Positions 25,110 to 39,900 of a stretch of DNA of 64,000 nucleotides are shown here, in pieces. The notes under the pieces are model-generated. The model saw only the letters and a program-made list of their open reading frames with translations, did no database searches and was not told the origin of the DNA. The translations under genes and the position numbers were made by a program. This stretch comes from Talinum fruticosum (taxonomy: Eukaryota > Streptophyta > Magnoliopsida > Caryophyllales > Talinaceae), in the NCBI GenBank assembly GCA_021018815.1, contig JAITYX010000124.1, forward strand, positions 620,001 to 684,000. The letters run 5' to 3'. Numbering within the stretch: position 1 is the stretch's first letter; every line of letters begins with the position of its first letter.

Positions 25110-28100
25110 ATGGCGTCGCAATTCTGCCGACGAGTTCTTGGGAGTCGCTCTTCTCTCTCCTCTCCCGCGACCTTCATCACAAGCCATCATCTCCGAAGGT
25201 TCTACGCCGCAGCTCCGATTACCGCAACGCTCTTTCCTGGCGATGGTATCGGCCCTGAGATCGCCGATTCCGTCAAACAGGTACGTCCCTTGAACCTTTT
25301 CGCAATTTCGCTCTCTTCTTCTGAGCTCAGCCTTTTGTTTCTTTCTTAATTTCGAGTTTTGCTTTTTTTGGGATATTGGGAATTTGGGATGTTTATGACC
25401 TCAATGCATTTGCACCTAGTACCAATAAGAGGGATTGATTCTGCTTTGAACCATTGCCACCCTGTGTGACCTTGATATCGAATTCTACAAGCCTCAGTTA
25501 GTGGAAGAATATAATTGGTGTTGTCCCTCATTCATGAAATAGATTAATTTTGGGATGAAGCCTCACTTGACATTCCAACTTATATAAGATCAACAGTTAA
25601 GAGGACTAAAATTCTGAGTTTTTGCAAGAGAAATGAGGAAATTCATTGGAAACACATATTGGTGAATATTATAGCCCACTATTTTCAATGCATGGTGGTT
25701 TCTATAAGGAAGGTTAAGAAATTCTTTTCTTAGGCAGAACAAGCAACGATTGTCATCTGTTTGGCTGGCCCTCGAATGGTAGAACCCCGTGATCCTAGCA
25801 TACTACTATCTGACTTTCTGTGGCTGCCTCTGTCTTCAAGAGAACTCCTTTGGCATTTTGTCGTTGCAATGCCAACCTTTTATGCGAGTTTGTCATTTGT
25901 TGCTCGGCTATTCACTTCTTCTGAGAAGGTCGTGCTTGTGGCATGGAGCAATACCTTTCTGACTCCATGTTCCAAAAAATATTAAAAAAGAACCTTGCTC
26001 AGCTAGCTGAAGATTTGGTTGAAATCTATTCCAGATTTTTTTGGTTGGAACTATGGTAATCTTTGTATGACCTCCAGTTGTTGATGTGTAGTTCTTTTCT
26101 ATGATTTTGCAAATGAGAATTGAACTGAACTTCCATAGTTCCATGTTTTTCCCCTTTAGTGAAGTTCAGTAACACAGCTAAGTCTTATTGCAGATATTCC
26201 ACATAAGTTTACTATCTCTCATGCATTATGCTCCTGATTGTATAACTGAAGGCCCTGGGAACTCCAATTCATGAGACACCCATATGTGCTCAGGAGAATG
26301 GTGCATAACTAATGTGTTATGTTGTGTACATGGTAGGATTTCGTCATTGCTTTGTGTTGCATGCTTTGCTTCGACCTGATAGTAGTGATTGGTGCAGAAA
26401 TATGTTATCTGAGATAAGGAGTAGACACATATCAGCTTTTCTAACTGCCTGAGCTAATGGTTGAAAGTAGCCCAACAATTGTGAGCCAGTTGTTAAAATA
26501 AGCCAAATAGGTGTTGACATACGCTAGTAGCAGATTATGAAGATGTGTCCCATTGTAAATAAAGTTGAGGTTTCCACAACACAACTAAATGGATGTTCAA
26601 AAGTTTTTCTTGTTTTTGTATGCTTCTGTCTCATCTGCTATTTCTCTAACATTCTGGTGGAAGATTCTGTCTGGCTCACCTCACCTGCCAAAGTAAGAAG
26701 TAAATAGTCTTCTCATGTTCCCTGCTGGCATGTCTGTGGAATTGCTCTTCCTCCCCCCGCCCCCTCCCCCGCCAAAAGAAACCCTTTGATTGCTTCCTTG
26801 AACCATGGAAGTTGCTGCATTCATCTGTCTAGAACAAACATGGAACTGTAAATCATTGCATTCATCTGTCTATATCTATCATGACTTTTCTTTTCTTTAA
26901 TTAACGGCTTTTCTTTTTGACTTATGGGGCAAATTAAACCTCATGTTTAAATGCAGTCCTAGACCATAATGTTAAGCATCTTTCTGTTCGTAGAAGGCTT
27001 GTTTCCAGAAATGAGAATTCTGGGATGTCAATGATTTAGACTGGAATTCATGACTATTGAAACTATTACTCTGCCAACATAAGAGACCAACATGTTGGTT
27101 CTTTCTGATAGTCCTTAAGAGTGTGCTTCATCTAAATGTTATTTCAAAGCATTAGACAATGTGTTTTGCCTTCAGCTGTATTAATTTCAGTAAATTTCTT
27201 TGCGTATGAAGGGATTCATATGGACTTTAATGTAACATTTTTCTTTAAAAAAATGTTTTCAAAGTATCCTTAAAATAAGAAAACAGAGTTTGAATTGCAT
27301 GGGTCATTTTAGTCTTCCTGTGCTGGGTGGGGGCAGGGCATGCGTGGGAAAGTGAATGACCTTTCTGGCTTCCTATTTTCAGGTCTTTAAAGCAGCTCAA
27401 GTACCGATTGAATGGGAAGAGCACTATGTTGGCAAGGAAATAGATCCTAGAACCCAGAGTTTTCTCACATGGGAAAGTCTAGAATCAGTCCGCCGAAATA
27501 AAGTGGGTCTGAAGGGCCCTATGGCCACACCAATTGGAAAAGGACACCGTTCACTGAATCTCACTTTGAGAAAGGAACTTAATTTGTACGCCAATGTCAG
27601 ACCTTGTTTCAGTCTTCCTGGCTATAAAACTAGGTATGATGATGTAGATCTCGTCACCATCCGTGAGAACACTGAAGGTGAATACAGTGGACTTGAACAC
27701 CAAGTAAGTTGTCTTCACCAGATATTCATATTTGCTAATGGTAAAAAATAGCCTCTCATTATATTTGCTATTGATGTCTATGGTACCAGGTTGTGAGAGG
27801 TGTGGTTGAAAGCCTCAAAATTATTACTCGTCAGGCAAGTTTGAGGGTTGCTGAAAATGCCTTTCAGTATGCCAAGGCCAATGGAAGAGAGAGGGTGTCA
27901 GCTATACACAAAGCAAATATCATGCAGAAAACTGATGGTCTTTTTTTGAAGGTTTATTTTGTACAAATTGATACTTAAATTTTGGCATTTACGTAGATTA
28001 TGCTGGTTATTTTATCTAATTACTCTTTCCTTTCTTCTGCTGTTCACAGTGCTGCAGGGAAGTAGCAGAGAAGTATCCTGAGATAAAATATGAGGAAGTT

Positions 28101-31100
28101 GTGATTGACAATTGCTGTATGATGGTATAGTCGATTTTTTCCTCATGCCTCTATATCCTTTTTCTTTTTTTTTTGGTGGGGAGATACCTTGAGAATTTTG
28201 TTAATTCTATAGACTAGCTGATGATTCATAGGCACCTAAACTACCACTCGTATTTTTGGGGAAGGGAAAATGCATGCACATGTCCATGAGTGCGGATGAA
28301 TGTAGTTATTTATAGAATGTCAAGGGAAGGGGATTGCATCCTTATGTGCATGTGCAGTCATATTTACATCTATATGTCCTCCCTTTGCGCACATGTTGAC
28401 ACCCAAAACCCCGACCAACAACCCATGCTAGCCGAAGATAATTATGACTTATAAAGAGTTTTGCAACTATATTTTATTAAAATTTCAGTTAGATATGGGC
28501 TCTTTTTCTAGTAGCACAATTTATGATTCGGAGATGATTCATGCGAGACAAATTCTTGTACAGACTGATGGAAATGTTTGTGTTTCTAATGTGAAGCTGA
28601 ACTTCTGACCTCTAGATATATCCATGCTTTTTGGATGATGGTATTCAGTGAACCCCTTTAGTAGTTAGCTTATTTTAGGAATAAGGAAAACTAGAAATGG
28701 AGAATCAGAGTTTGGAAATATTGGTCATGATATTTTTGAAATTTCATAGAGGTCTTTTTTCTCTGATTTGGTGCTTCCCTGGTTCTTGTTTTATTGATGT
28801 AGTTTCTTGTCTAAAAGTAATTATGTGAATTGGGAACTATCCAATGGCTGTGCTTACTATATATCTTTCTTTGAGCAGCTTGTGAAGAATCCCACAGTGT
28901 TTGACGTGTTGGTTATGCCTAACCTTTATGGTGATATTATCAGTGACCTTTGTGCTGGTTTGATTGGGGGCCTGGGTTTAACACCAAGGTCAGGCTGTTC
29001 TTTTTCTTGAACATCCTCCCATTTATCATTTAACGTAAGTTTAGTTATCATGGTAGCCACAAGTCCCACAACTCAACATTTTTCATTATATGACTTCTCA
29101 TGCAGTTGCAACATGGGAGAAGGAGGTGTTGCTCTTGCTGAAGCTGTGCACGGCTCTGCTCCTGATATTGCTGGAAAGGTAAGCACATAAAAATCCCATT
29201 CTGTTGAAGAACATCCAGATCTCTCTTTATTTGAGCCCTGGTAGACCTGTGAGGGTAAGATGAAGTTTCAGATCAAGGGTAGTGTAGCACCCTGGGATTG
29301 AACCTAGGAAACTCCTGGTAAGGTGGTCTTTATGCCAATGAAGCACTATCCTCATCAGCCTGCTTGTTCATGTTATTGACGGTTGTCTTTCTTGTGTTTC
29401 CTTCCTTTTGTTGTTCTCTTTTTACGGGTAAGGGTGATAGGGGGTGGGGAAGTATGCAAAAAGGAAGTGGACTTGTTTTGATGCTAGGAGATTCTCACCA
29501 ACAGATTCGTTTTCATGCTTGAAATTGTTCTATGTAAAGTTATATGCAATTTCTTTCATCTGAAAATCACCCCGCCCCCAAAGTGAATGCAGCTGGGAAA
29601 TTTTCAATTCAGATTTGAACCTCCAAAAATTAAACTGTGGAATTTGATTGATAATTTGAGGGCAGGTTATGTGGTTAAGGCAGAATAATGGCTATATTCT
29701 TTTCATCTATGGAATTTTGGAGTTATTTTTATGGCTTTTATTGAAAATTCTAGAACCCTTCTATAATTTTGATAGCTCTATTGTAAATTATGCACTTCTA
29801 TTGATATTTTAGAGTCGTGCTGAGGATTTCAAAGCTCTGCAAAAAGTTTCAGTGCTCCAAAATGTCTGATTTGATGTGGGCACATCCAATAAACTGAACA
29901 TAACCAACATAGTGCTAGTAAAGTTTTAGGTTGCATCCAGGTGTCTGAAATGCCCTTGCACTGAAAAATGCGTGATGTGCAGTTTCCATGAGAAAGTCCT
30001 TACTCTATTACTTTTGTTGAAGGATTAAATTATATGCGTCAGAATTTGTTACAGCTGAACCTGAGCGTTGGCAAAAGACATCTAAATATCTGGAATTGTG
30101 CTGAAATACGCATGCGTTGTGAATGCAGTCTCCATTGAGTTGGCCTTGACCTAGCACACTCCATCCCATATGTTATGAATACAGTGTTAATTGAGGCAGC
30201 ACTTATCTAGTACTCCATTCCATATCATGGAAATACATTGAAACAAGCACTAGATGCTATGAGTGTTTTTAATAATTCTATGGGGAAGACGACATGAATC
30301 TCTTTGAGAATACATAGGTGACAGGGAGTGGCGAGTTTATTTTTCTAATTCATCATGCTTGACATTTAATGTTCATATAGTACTGACAGTTATAGCTGCG
30401 ATATGCCAAATCATCTAAGAAAATCATATGCTTTGTTTAAGGGGTAAAAATCATCAACACCTCATTTGATAATTGTATCTGTATACTATTTATCATTGAG
30501 AAGTGAAAATTTTTATTGTGTTATAAGACTGCAGACATAGGAAAGAAATATTACGCGAGTCTGTGAGAGCTGCCAATTTTCATTGCTACTTATGGTACTG
30601 AAGAAGTTTGGCCAGAAAAAGCCTTCCTCACTAGTTATATTGATCAGTGTTCCCAAACAACTGTTCCCCAGCATATCCTTGGCAAACATGCCTTTAGTTG
30701 CATACATGTAACAAGATCCATGCAGAGCTTCATCAGCATCATGTCCTGCATGATGTCCCTGTCCTAGTGTTATTTGGTAGTTTAGTTAATTTTATCGAGT
30801 GAGGGCACTCGGCTAATTAAACAAATAAACAGTATTCCGCTTGGTTTTTGGGTCAAATTGATACAACCTCTTTTACCCCATTTTATGCCAACTGATATTC
30901 CTGGTGCAGTTGATTTGGTTAATCAATTTCCACTAGCTCCCACCTTCACTAAAGTGTGTAGAATAATTGAAATGCACCAGGATATTTCAGTAAAATTTAG
31001 CTAGGTTAATTTCCACCTTGCTTCCTTTAAAATATCTTGGGATTCCCCCAGAAGACATTATGCATTAGGGTACTACATGCTCTTCCGATTAACCTAATTC

Positions 31101-31312
31101 TGTTGTCATCAAATTTGCAGAACATGGCGAATCCAACTGCTTTGCTTTTAAGCTCTGTGATGATGCTAAGGCACTTGGAGCTCAATGACAAGGCTGACCA
31201 AATTCAGAATGCTATTATGAGCACAATTACAGAAGGAAAATACAGAACTGTTGATCTCGGTGGCAAGGCATCCACAAGCGAGTTCACACGGGCAGTTTGT
31301 GATCATCTCTAA
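25110..31312 (+). CDS. IDH5: NAD-dependent isocitrate dehydrogenase catalytic subunit, mitochondrial (complete)
   Basis: Seven exons (25110-25280, 27383-27703, 27790-27951, 28050-28124, 28879-28988, 29106-29178, 31121-31312) join in phase with GT-AG junctions to a 367-residue protein. It catalyses NAD-dependent oxidative decarboxylation of isocitrate in the mitochondrial TCA cycle, as part of a hetero-oligomer with regulatory subunits. Residues 1-35 are Arg/Ser-rich without acid residues, as in a mitochondrial presequence. GDGIGPEI (44-51), SLNLTLRK (114-121), R130, R151, Y158, K205, D238, D262 and D266 match the substrate, metal and NAD site pattern of catalytic subunits. SLNLTLRK and NVRPC, rather than the regulatory SLNLQLRK/NLVNC, make it the catalytic (Arabidopsis IDH5/IDH6) type. 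The number in the symbol is by resemblance only. A partial second copy lies at 596-3213. Confidence 0.95.
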
Positions 31313-31612
31313 GCAGGTGGTTCTATGTATAATAGTGTGTTTTTGTGGAGTTCTCTCCCTGCTGGAAGACAGGGTTCCAAAAGATCTCTGCATAGTCCTG
31401 GACGGGTATGCCTACATCACCTTGATGGAAAAGGACTCCACAACAAGGCAACAATAAATCAGGATCGTTTGATGGCTGAGCAACATACCCATTATATCCA
31501 TCGGTAAAGTTTGTTCAGCATTTCCCTGTATATGAGGAGAATAGACCAATATGACTTTTGAGAATGGTTATGTAGCAACCTTCTTGAACCCCTTCAAATT
31601 TCACTGTGTGCA

Positions 31613-31618
31613 AATAAA
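31613..31618 (+). promoter_or_regulatory. Likely polyadenylation signal of the complete IDH gene
   Basis: AATAAA lies about 300 bases after the stop, at a place that matches the AATAAA of the partial copy's 3' UTR (3519-3524). Confidence 0.55.
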
Positions 31619-31639
31619 TGGTGTATAATCTTTCATTCC

Positions 31640-33922
31640 CCCTCTTATCCCCCACAAAGCCTGCATACCTACAAGTTTTAGATTCTCAAAGCCGATATGC
31701 TTCACTGTAATCTGTAATGAATGATTGAGCAGTGATGGTGCCGAGGTGGACATCAACATCATTTTTCCCTCTTTAATGATGTTATATCTTTTGATTTGGT
31801 GCGTTTGTTAATTGCTACTATGCGAGCTTGTTTGGGCATTTGCTGCTCTTGTTAGAGCCTTGAGAACATGCCCTAGAGTCCTATCTCTTTGCATGTAATT
31901 CTGATGAATTTCGTAAAATAATTTCCATGCAGGAATTTTGCATATGTACGCATAACTACACATACTAAAAATGATAAGTATTGTCTCGTTCCTCCCTCCC
32001 AAAAAAAGGTAAAAGTTTGCATGCATATGCTCGTATTAAATTATGGATCGAACGAGATTCAAGCTAGGCAAATGGTAGAATTTGCCAAGAGTGTAAAAGG
32101 AACAGGCTTAAATCTTGAAAAAATTTAAGTTTGTCTTTTGGCGGGATAGTGCAACTCATGCCCTTTATTCAATTCATTAACTCGCTGTATTTTGGTGGCA
32201 GTTGCGAATAAATTGGTGATGTATGAAAAAAATTAATTGAGCATGCAGTGACTGCTCTGCAACTTTGCAGTGATTCTAATAGTTGTCAAGGAGTTAATTC
32301 CTCTAAAGAAACCAATCTGTGGTTGAAATTGTTGTAACACAGAAATTCTAGGGTGCCATTCGCAGTGACAAGTTATAAGGGCTCGTAAACAATTGCTTAA
32401 AGACAAGTTGTTGTAAGGTCCTCGTAAAAAGTGACAAGGTAAAGCCAATTTTCTCTCTTGTAAAGAATTTGAGATTCGCAAAATCTAATTGTTTAAAAAC
32501 AAGTTGTTGGGGCTTGCAAAAAGTAACATAACCATACTCTAATCCAATATTGTAGTTATAAATTTCAACATAATCTCATAATCAGCTAGTTTGAATAAGC
32601 ATACTCAACTAGTTTGAATATGCTCGTTTATTAGAACGAAGTATTCTCAATATTGATGAAGCTACTACTAATATACAAATCAATTGTATTAGGTTACAGA
32701 ATAGGATTATTCTCTTCTTTCAATTGTACTATATATTCGACAAACATACTATTTTTTTCAATCGCAACATTCTCATCCAATCTGATTTACCCGGAACAAA
32801 AAAATGGTAACAATCAATGGATGATGTTCAAGAGCTATTATGTGATGTTGAACATGGTAAAATGTGATTCTTAGATAAAGGCGAAGGCAATACTCTAAAC
32901 GAGTATTACTTTTATCTAAAGCTTATTCGTTTAATTATTTATAATTAACGATTACATATTTACTGGTAATTACGATTATCGCTTAGTGGTTATCAGCGGT
33001 TACCATTATATTCCGACGAATTTACATGTTACAAACAGTTACAATTAGAGGTTAGAGTTTACCCGAGGTTATTAGTAGTAATCAACATTTACCAGTGATT
33101 AACGATATTTATCAATAATTAACATATAAACATTGAAACAAATAGACATTAAGAATGGTTAAATACCTAGGAGACGAAGGGTATCGTGAGACCAATTGTT
33201 TTCAAAATATGGTTTCTTTTGAGAGTTATGGAGCAATTAATATTTCTTTTTCCAACATTATTTACATAATCACACCTAGCATTGTAAAAATTTTCCCTTC
33301 CAATAGGACAATTATTAATACAAATAAAAAAAGGTAACCGAACACATCACTATTAACGCACCAATCCAAATTCAAGATGTTTATATAAATGGTTTCGTCA
33401 GATCAGAACAATTGGGAGATTCAATTCTCAGCACATATAAATTATTATCATATATAATGCTACCAACTACTCGTACAAAGGAGCCGTGGAACTTTTTTGA
33501 TGCAACAGGGAAAACATTTACTTGTAAATCTGCCACATAATGAGTATTTCAAAAGCATGGATTTGACTTAACAGTCAAAAAACTAGCTTGGATCATACCA
33601 ACAACCACCAAGCAATTGTTCGATAATATCAAATTACGCCTTCAATAATTAGCATAAACTCAAGGCGGAGCTAATCAAATCGGGCATGGCTGTTACAAAT
33701 AGTTAACGGCAAACAAACTAGTGTTAGTAACTGTGTTTTCATTTCTACAACACCATTAACAAATTATGTATGTCCTGCACTAAGGATTCAACTGTTACGA
33801 GCTTCCCAAAATGCTACATCTAAACATTTACAGTTGTATCCACAAAACTTCCAAAATGCATGCCGTAGCTCCTCTTTATCAACTACACTGCGACCTCCAA
33901 AATAGCTCTACAACTGGAAAGC
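31640..33922. other. Intergenic DNA between convergent IDH and MOM1-like genes
   Basis: It holds the 3' ends of both genes and AT-rich DNA. Between about 32880 and 33130 are TAATTAACGATTAC-type repeats resembling the AT-rich hairpin-forming sequences at 4960-5090 and 6600-6760, perhaps a DNA-transposon remnant. No gene is seen; short frames here lack domains. Confidence 0.4.
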
Positions 33923-36900
33923 TTAGAGCAAAATAGGGTTTTCTTGGCAGCCCTCGTGCTGAATCATGAGCCCTAGACGATGGTCAATGGGGTTTGACCT
34001 CGGAAATGAGTCGTGCGGGGGCACCAGAGGAAGCTGATTCTGCATCCCATAAAATGATGATGGGTTATGGGATATGGGCAAAAATGAAATCGGATTGTAT
34101 GAGAGATGAGGGGCTGCACCCTGTGTTTGATAACCTGCCAGAGGATACTGTGTGATATTAAATGGGTCAGTAGGCACAGTGGGTTCTGGCCTTGGATCAG
34201 GTGTCTGATGCAGCATGGCAGAGAGCTGCTGGGACACAGTCAATGAAGATTCTGTATAGGCAAATGACAAAGATAAGATTAACGTCTTTTATACTAGGTT
34301 TACAAGATTTGCAAAGCAATGAAAACTACACAATACAGCCTGAAATATCTGAGTTTCATCCCCAAAATAGAAAAAAGCACAGATGTGATTTCAAATTTCC
34401 TGTCGATAATGTGAACCTGATGAACTCCCGATATGTATTGAAGCCCAGATGACTCACATTTTCAATTTTTTTTTTCAAACCCATAATGGCAAAGTATATT
34501 CTACTCTGATATCCAACAAAAGAAATAAAAGCAGCACAAGGGGCAGAAAAAGCTCACTGAAATCTTCTTTTAAGCAAACAAATTACAAACTGAGTGCATC
34601 TCCAACACCATCAACGGACACCATGTGAAAGCAAACATGAAACCACAAAAATATATAAAGCCACTGTCGGCCAAGAAATCAGCGAAGAAATTCAAACAAT
34701 GGACAAATAGATGTAGGGTATTTGAGAGGAAGATAAATTCATGTCCTTCACAACACCCCCCTGTTTCTGTTTTCTTCTTGTTTTCCCTCTCAAGTTCTTC
34801 TGGAATAAAATATCACAACTAGAGATGGGACCCTTATTAGACCCCCCCAACCCACCCAAAAACAAACCCATACAAGCTGGAATTTCCAACTACAATACTA
34901 CTGTAAATCCAAGCTCTTTGAAACATGTGAGACTGGATTTTCATTTCTCATATGTTCCAATTATATGCTTCAAGTACAGCTGGAATAACCATCATGCAGA
35001 TTCTATGATTTAAAAATTAAATGCATCAAACTTTCCGGAGAAGGAGAGGCCGGGAAGACAAAAGTGACTAAGATGGATGCATACCTTGTGTTCTGAATTT
35101 CATAAGCTCATTAAATTGGATCATAGTCTCAGCCAATATCTTGTTTGCACGAACTTTTTCGTAATGGGATTGTAGATCCTTTTTCTTCTGTAGCAATGTA
35201 TTCTCAGCTTCCTGAACTAGCAAGTCGTACTTCTTCTGTATCTCCTGTATCTCCTTCGCACAGGCAGATTTAAAAAGGTTCACCTGTTGACAAAAATGTA
35301 AATGCAAGAGTAAGACACACTGAGAAAAGAATAGGCAGTAGACAGAATGGAACAATGACACATTTCAAGGAAATATACAAATAATAGAGCCAGCACCTTA
35401 TCTATATGAACCTTAATAGCCTCCTCTTCCTCCTTTCGCATTCTTACAAGCTCATTACGAAGTGGATCAAAGCTAGTAGATGCAGACACATCAGACCTCA
35501 AAGATGAGGTTTCTTGGGAATAGCTATTGTCTGGTGGCAGAAAGGGTGCGCCAGTTACATTTGAAGGAGGAGGTATGTCATAGGCAACAGATGACTGCAA
35601 TGGTGAAATAGTTTGGCAACCTAGTACTTGTACAGTCAAAGGGCTAGCATTCCACCTGATCTCATGGGAGGGAAGAATAGTGGAAGTCGTTGGCTGCAAG
35701 AACACAGGTAATATAATATGATCAAATAATAGTCATGAAAACAGAAACTCTTCTTTGTCTTCATTATTGGTAGTTGTCAACTACCCCTTCATGTCTTGCC
35801 CACATATTTCATTCCTAAGATACTCTTCGAAGGCATTTTATTAATACTCCCTCCATCCCTGAAAAGCTGCAAATCTAGGGGAAATACAAAAATAAGAAAC
35901 ATTATTTATTTGTTGAAAAGTTTTAAATGTGTTTGATTATTTGTATTTTCTATGTAGTGATTAATAAATAATTTAGATTTCTAGATAAAAAGTTTCATCT
36001 TATTGGTTGCAATAAATAAATACACAATTTCTAGATAATTAAATATGATTCTAATGCTATATTGACAAGTATTATGAAATATACAAAAGAGAGATTTTTG
36101 ACTACTTTTTAGGGAGTATAATTTCGGAAGAGTTCTATGCAGGGCGTTATTGCAAATTTATAAATTTTGGCATAGTTCAAATTCTTTATAATTACAAACT
36201 TATAAGTTCATAACTGTAGTAATTTACAGCTTTACATTATATGCATCTCAAAACCCATCTGCAGCCAGAACCCACAGTAGATGGAAGTTCTATGGACAAG
36301 TTTCCTACCACTGAACATGGGAAAAAGGCTAACTCAGCCAACCAAACTCCATTTTCCCACTAAGACGACAACATTGGTAGGCACTGGCAATATTTGAACT
36401 CTGATCATCGCACTTTCCCATTAACACGACAAGACTGGTAAGTACAGCTGAAATCTGAACTCTGATCAGGATGACAACAGGTAGCACACCAGTTCATTGG
36501 TCATTGCTGTTTCCAATATTTGAAAAAGTTTCAACAGTGTTCATTCCTAAAATTTACACAGCTTTAACAGAATCAAAAGGGCATGTAAAAACATTTTCTT
36601 AGAATCAAAAGACAATGCTCAACGCTGCAAAGACTCATTCCTCGTATACTGGATTAAGACACTCTTGGTAACAGCTTGTTTTGGTTTCCTACGTTTAAGG
36701 TGAGAGATGAGCATACAACCAAAAAGATAAAATGTGACCATCAGCCACCTGAAAGCTCAAATGTTAAAATTCCAGACTAATCTAACATTCAGTTAATCAG
36801 CAGACATGCTAACATAATATCACATAATACCTCTTCAATTGATGGTGAATTCCCCATAATTGTACATGCTTGTGGCTGCACTGAAACACAGCTGGGAGCA

Positions 36901-39900
36901 CTTAATCTGGAAGAAGGTATTTCGCCCAAATTCTCTACAGTCTCTTGCCTGGAAATACTAGATACAGTACCCAAGCCAGCAATACTTCTGCCCTCGGTCT
37001 CTCCATCACATCTACCAATGTTGGATTCCATCTCATTCCCTTCATGTGGAACCTCTCCATTTGGCAAGCTTGGTGATGGTTCTGGACTTTTCTGCCTGGA
37101 TGATGCGCATTGTTGAGATTCACTCCGAGGTTGTTCTTTGGTAGCCATACCCTGCAAAATTCAAACCTTGGTCATGACGGTGGAAGACTATACTAAAACT
37201 GTGTCCAATTTGTCAGACATGACAATCTGTAAGGAATAATGTGCTTTCAGCTTAATTTAAGGAGTCCAAGTGTCATACCCATATGCAATGTCCCAAATGA
37301 TCATGTCTGACATGAGTGTTACTGGGTAAAATGAAAAGTCCAGTTACCATGAAACCTCCTTGCCTCACCCTAAGCATAAGCATCAGAAAAAGGCATTGCA
37401 GTAAAAACATGGTAGTTGCAGAACCAAACTCCACATTTCAATTGTTTCAGTTTTTAGAAATTTTCATCACCTCTGATAGTTTGTTACTCAAGAGCTCAGA
37501 GGTAGTAACATTAGGGAAAGCAAAGAGCATTATACTACATCTAGCACTGCTACATTTAATAATACTACTGAAATCTTAACAGGTATAATCTAATGTTTCT
37601 CCTGTGTTACTTACTCAAATGCTTTACTTCATGATTTTACGACTTTTGACTGGATAAAGACAGGGCTATATCTTGAACTCCCAAATAACGCTACATTTTA
37701 CTTTACCCTCAGGATATTTTCCCCTTCGTAATTTGTGTTGGGGGAGGTGGGCAACAGGAAGCATAAGATCATATTCCTTGGGGATTTCATGTGACCCCAA
37801 ATCGTCTAAAAGAGGAACTATAAGACGAGGACAATATGACATTTTGTTCGAAACAGCACATATACAACTACAAAAAGTTGATCTTATACCTGTATGCATT
37901 GAGATGAACTCACTGACTTGCACGAGTCAGGCTGCACCAAGACAGAGCTGCTCAAAGCTAATCTTGCAGCTGGTGTATCCGACTCACGTTCTTCACATGG
38001 CTGTCTGGCCACAGAAGTGGAATCCATACCTCCAAACTCGATCCTCCCATTAGATGTCCCGACAGGAACTTCTGTGTCATTGTCCCTATCAAGCTGCTGT
38101 ATGTATGGTACAATTGACGAAGGTTCCATATTTTTCTCTTCAGTTAATGTAAGCAACTGATGTTCATCTGAAAGACACAAATTTGAAGCATCATTAAGTA
38201 GCTTGATGCAAGTCCCAGGTCCCATATCAGAAGATTCCATCGCACCATTTTCACCATGAGACTGACAAGATTGGCTCAATGATCCTGTCTGAAGGGTGTT
38301 GAGATGAACACTCACCCCAGGTAGAGTTGCAGAAGGTTCCATGTTTGTGGATCCATCCCCTTCTATTTCCATATCTAACATAAGCTGCACCTCTAGACAT
38401 GGTTTTTCACAAAGGGATGTAGACCCAGAAACTCTATTCTGAGTTACAAGAATAGAAACACTCTGTACTGCAGTATTTGACGCTTCGACTCTTGGTGTTA
38501 ATGCAGCCTCTTCACCATTAGATTCATTTTCACTATTAGACTCATTTTCACCATTAGACTCTATAGGCACAATCCCTGTTTCTTCCAGCGACTGATTCGG
38601 AGGCAGCCCAGAATCACAATGAAGAGATCCATCTACCATCTCTTGTTCAACCCCTTCGCAACATTGGTTTTCTGACTGACAAACAGAATTTAAGATTTGT
38701 CTTGGGGAACAAATATGCCTTTTCACCAATTCTACAGTTTGCAATTGCAATTCAGAGTTCAATGAGGGTGCATTGGATGGTAATGGAATTGGTCCTTCCA
38801 CGTCCATCCTAGCTGAGAATGCAAGCAACCTATCCTTCAGCTGTTTCTCCTTTTTCCTTGAAGCCCAGTGAATGTCTTCCAGGTTTTTCCTCTCTATATC
38901 CATCTCACGATTGAGTGTTTCAATTTTACCTTTGTAAAGGTCATCTAATTTCTTAAGCTCCTGTTGTTTCGCAGCTGTTTCTCCATATTTTGGACCAGAC
39001 AGATCCAACTCTGATTGGTGCTCCTTATCCAATTTTGCCCTCTTCTCTCTCTGAATCCTATAAAATTCACGAATATCCTTCTTCTGTTTCAGAACTAGCT
39101 CTTTCATCCTCCTATTGAAAGTTTCCTTTATATGATGACTACCATTGAATTCTATGCATGAGAACAAGTCAACTCCACTACCACCAGATTTTGGATGACC
39201 TGCAACAAAATGGAATGTAATGAGAAAGGCAGGTTAATGACACGACTTTTCACGCTTGTCAGTTGACTCAGTTCCCATGTCTAGGAAGCAGAGACCACCC
39301 AACAAGAATAAATCCACATATATAGAGAGAGAACAACCACATACCAGCTAATTTGCTAGATTTTCTCCTAGAAAATGATGTGTGTGCCTTTCTTGCTCTT
39401 GGTTTTGATGACACAGACTCACCTCTGCACTGCACCATATTCTTGGTCGTTATCATAAGATTTTTATTTTCATATTCACCTCTTCTTTTGACCCTGACTG
39501 AGGATCCTGGCAAAAGTTTCCACTTAGGGTTCAACCCTTCCAGCAGGCTAACCCATATTGCAACGTGTGGGATGTCATCATCTCTACATGATGCATCTTT
39601 CTCACCATATAGAGATATATTTGGGACATACCTGGCCTCTGGAACTTCAGAAATGAATAAGCAGCTACTGTTGCCGTTTTGACAAGACAATAACCCTGAC
39701 AACTCATGAAGCACATCAAGTAACAACTTCTGCTCAACCGAACTGCTTAAATTGTCAAATGTCAAACGGCTATGGAAATCATCAAGCTTAGTGAACAAAT
39801 ATGAGGTTCCCCACAGAAGTAGCATGTGACAGATATTATGGCTAAAATAGGAAATGCTGCTGTCAAGAGAAAAGCCTTCCTTTGCCGAAATCAGAACCTT

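Noticed and set aside
37884..39167. A separate single-exon gene of 427 codons on the minus strand
   Set aside because: It is exon 8 of the MOM1-like gene: an acceptor lies at 39200 upstream of the first Met, and it joins exon 7 in phase.
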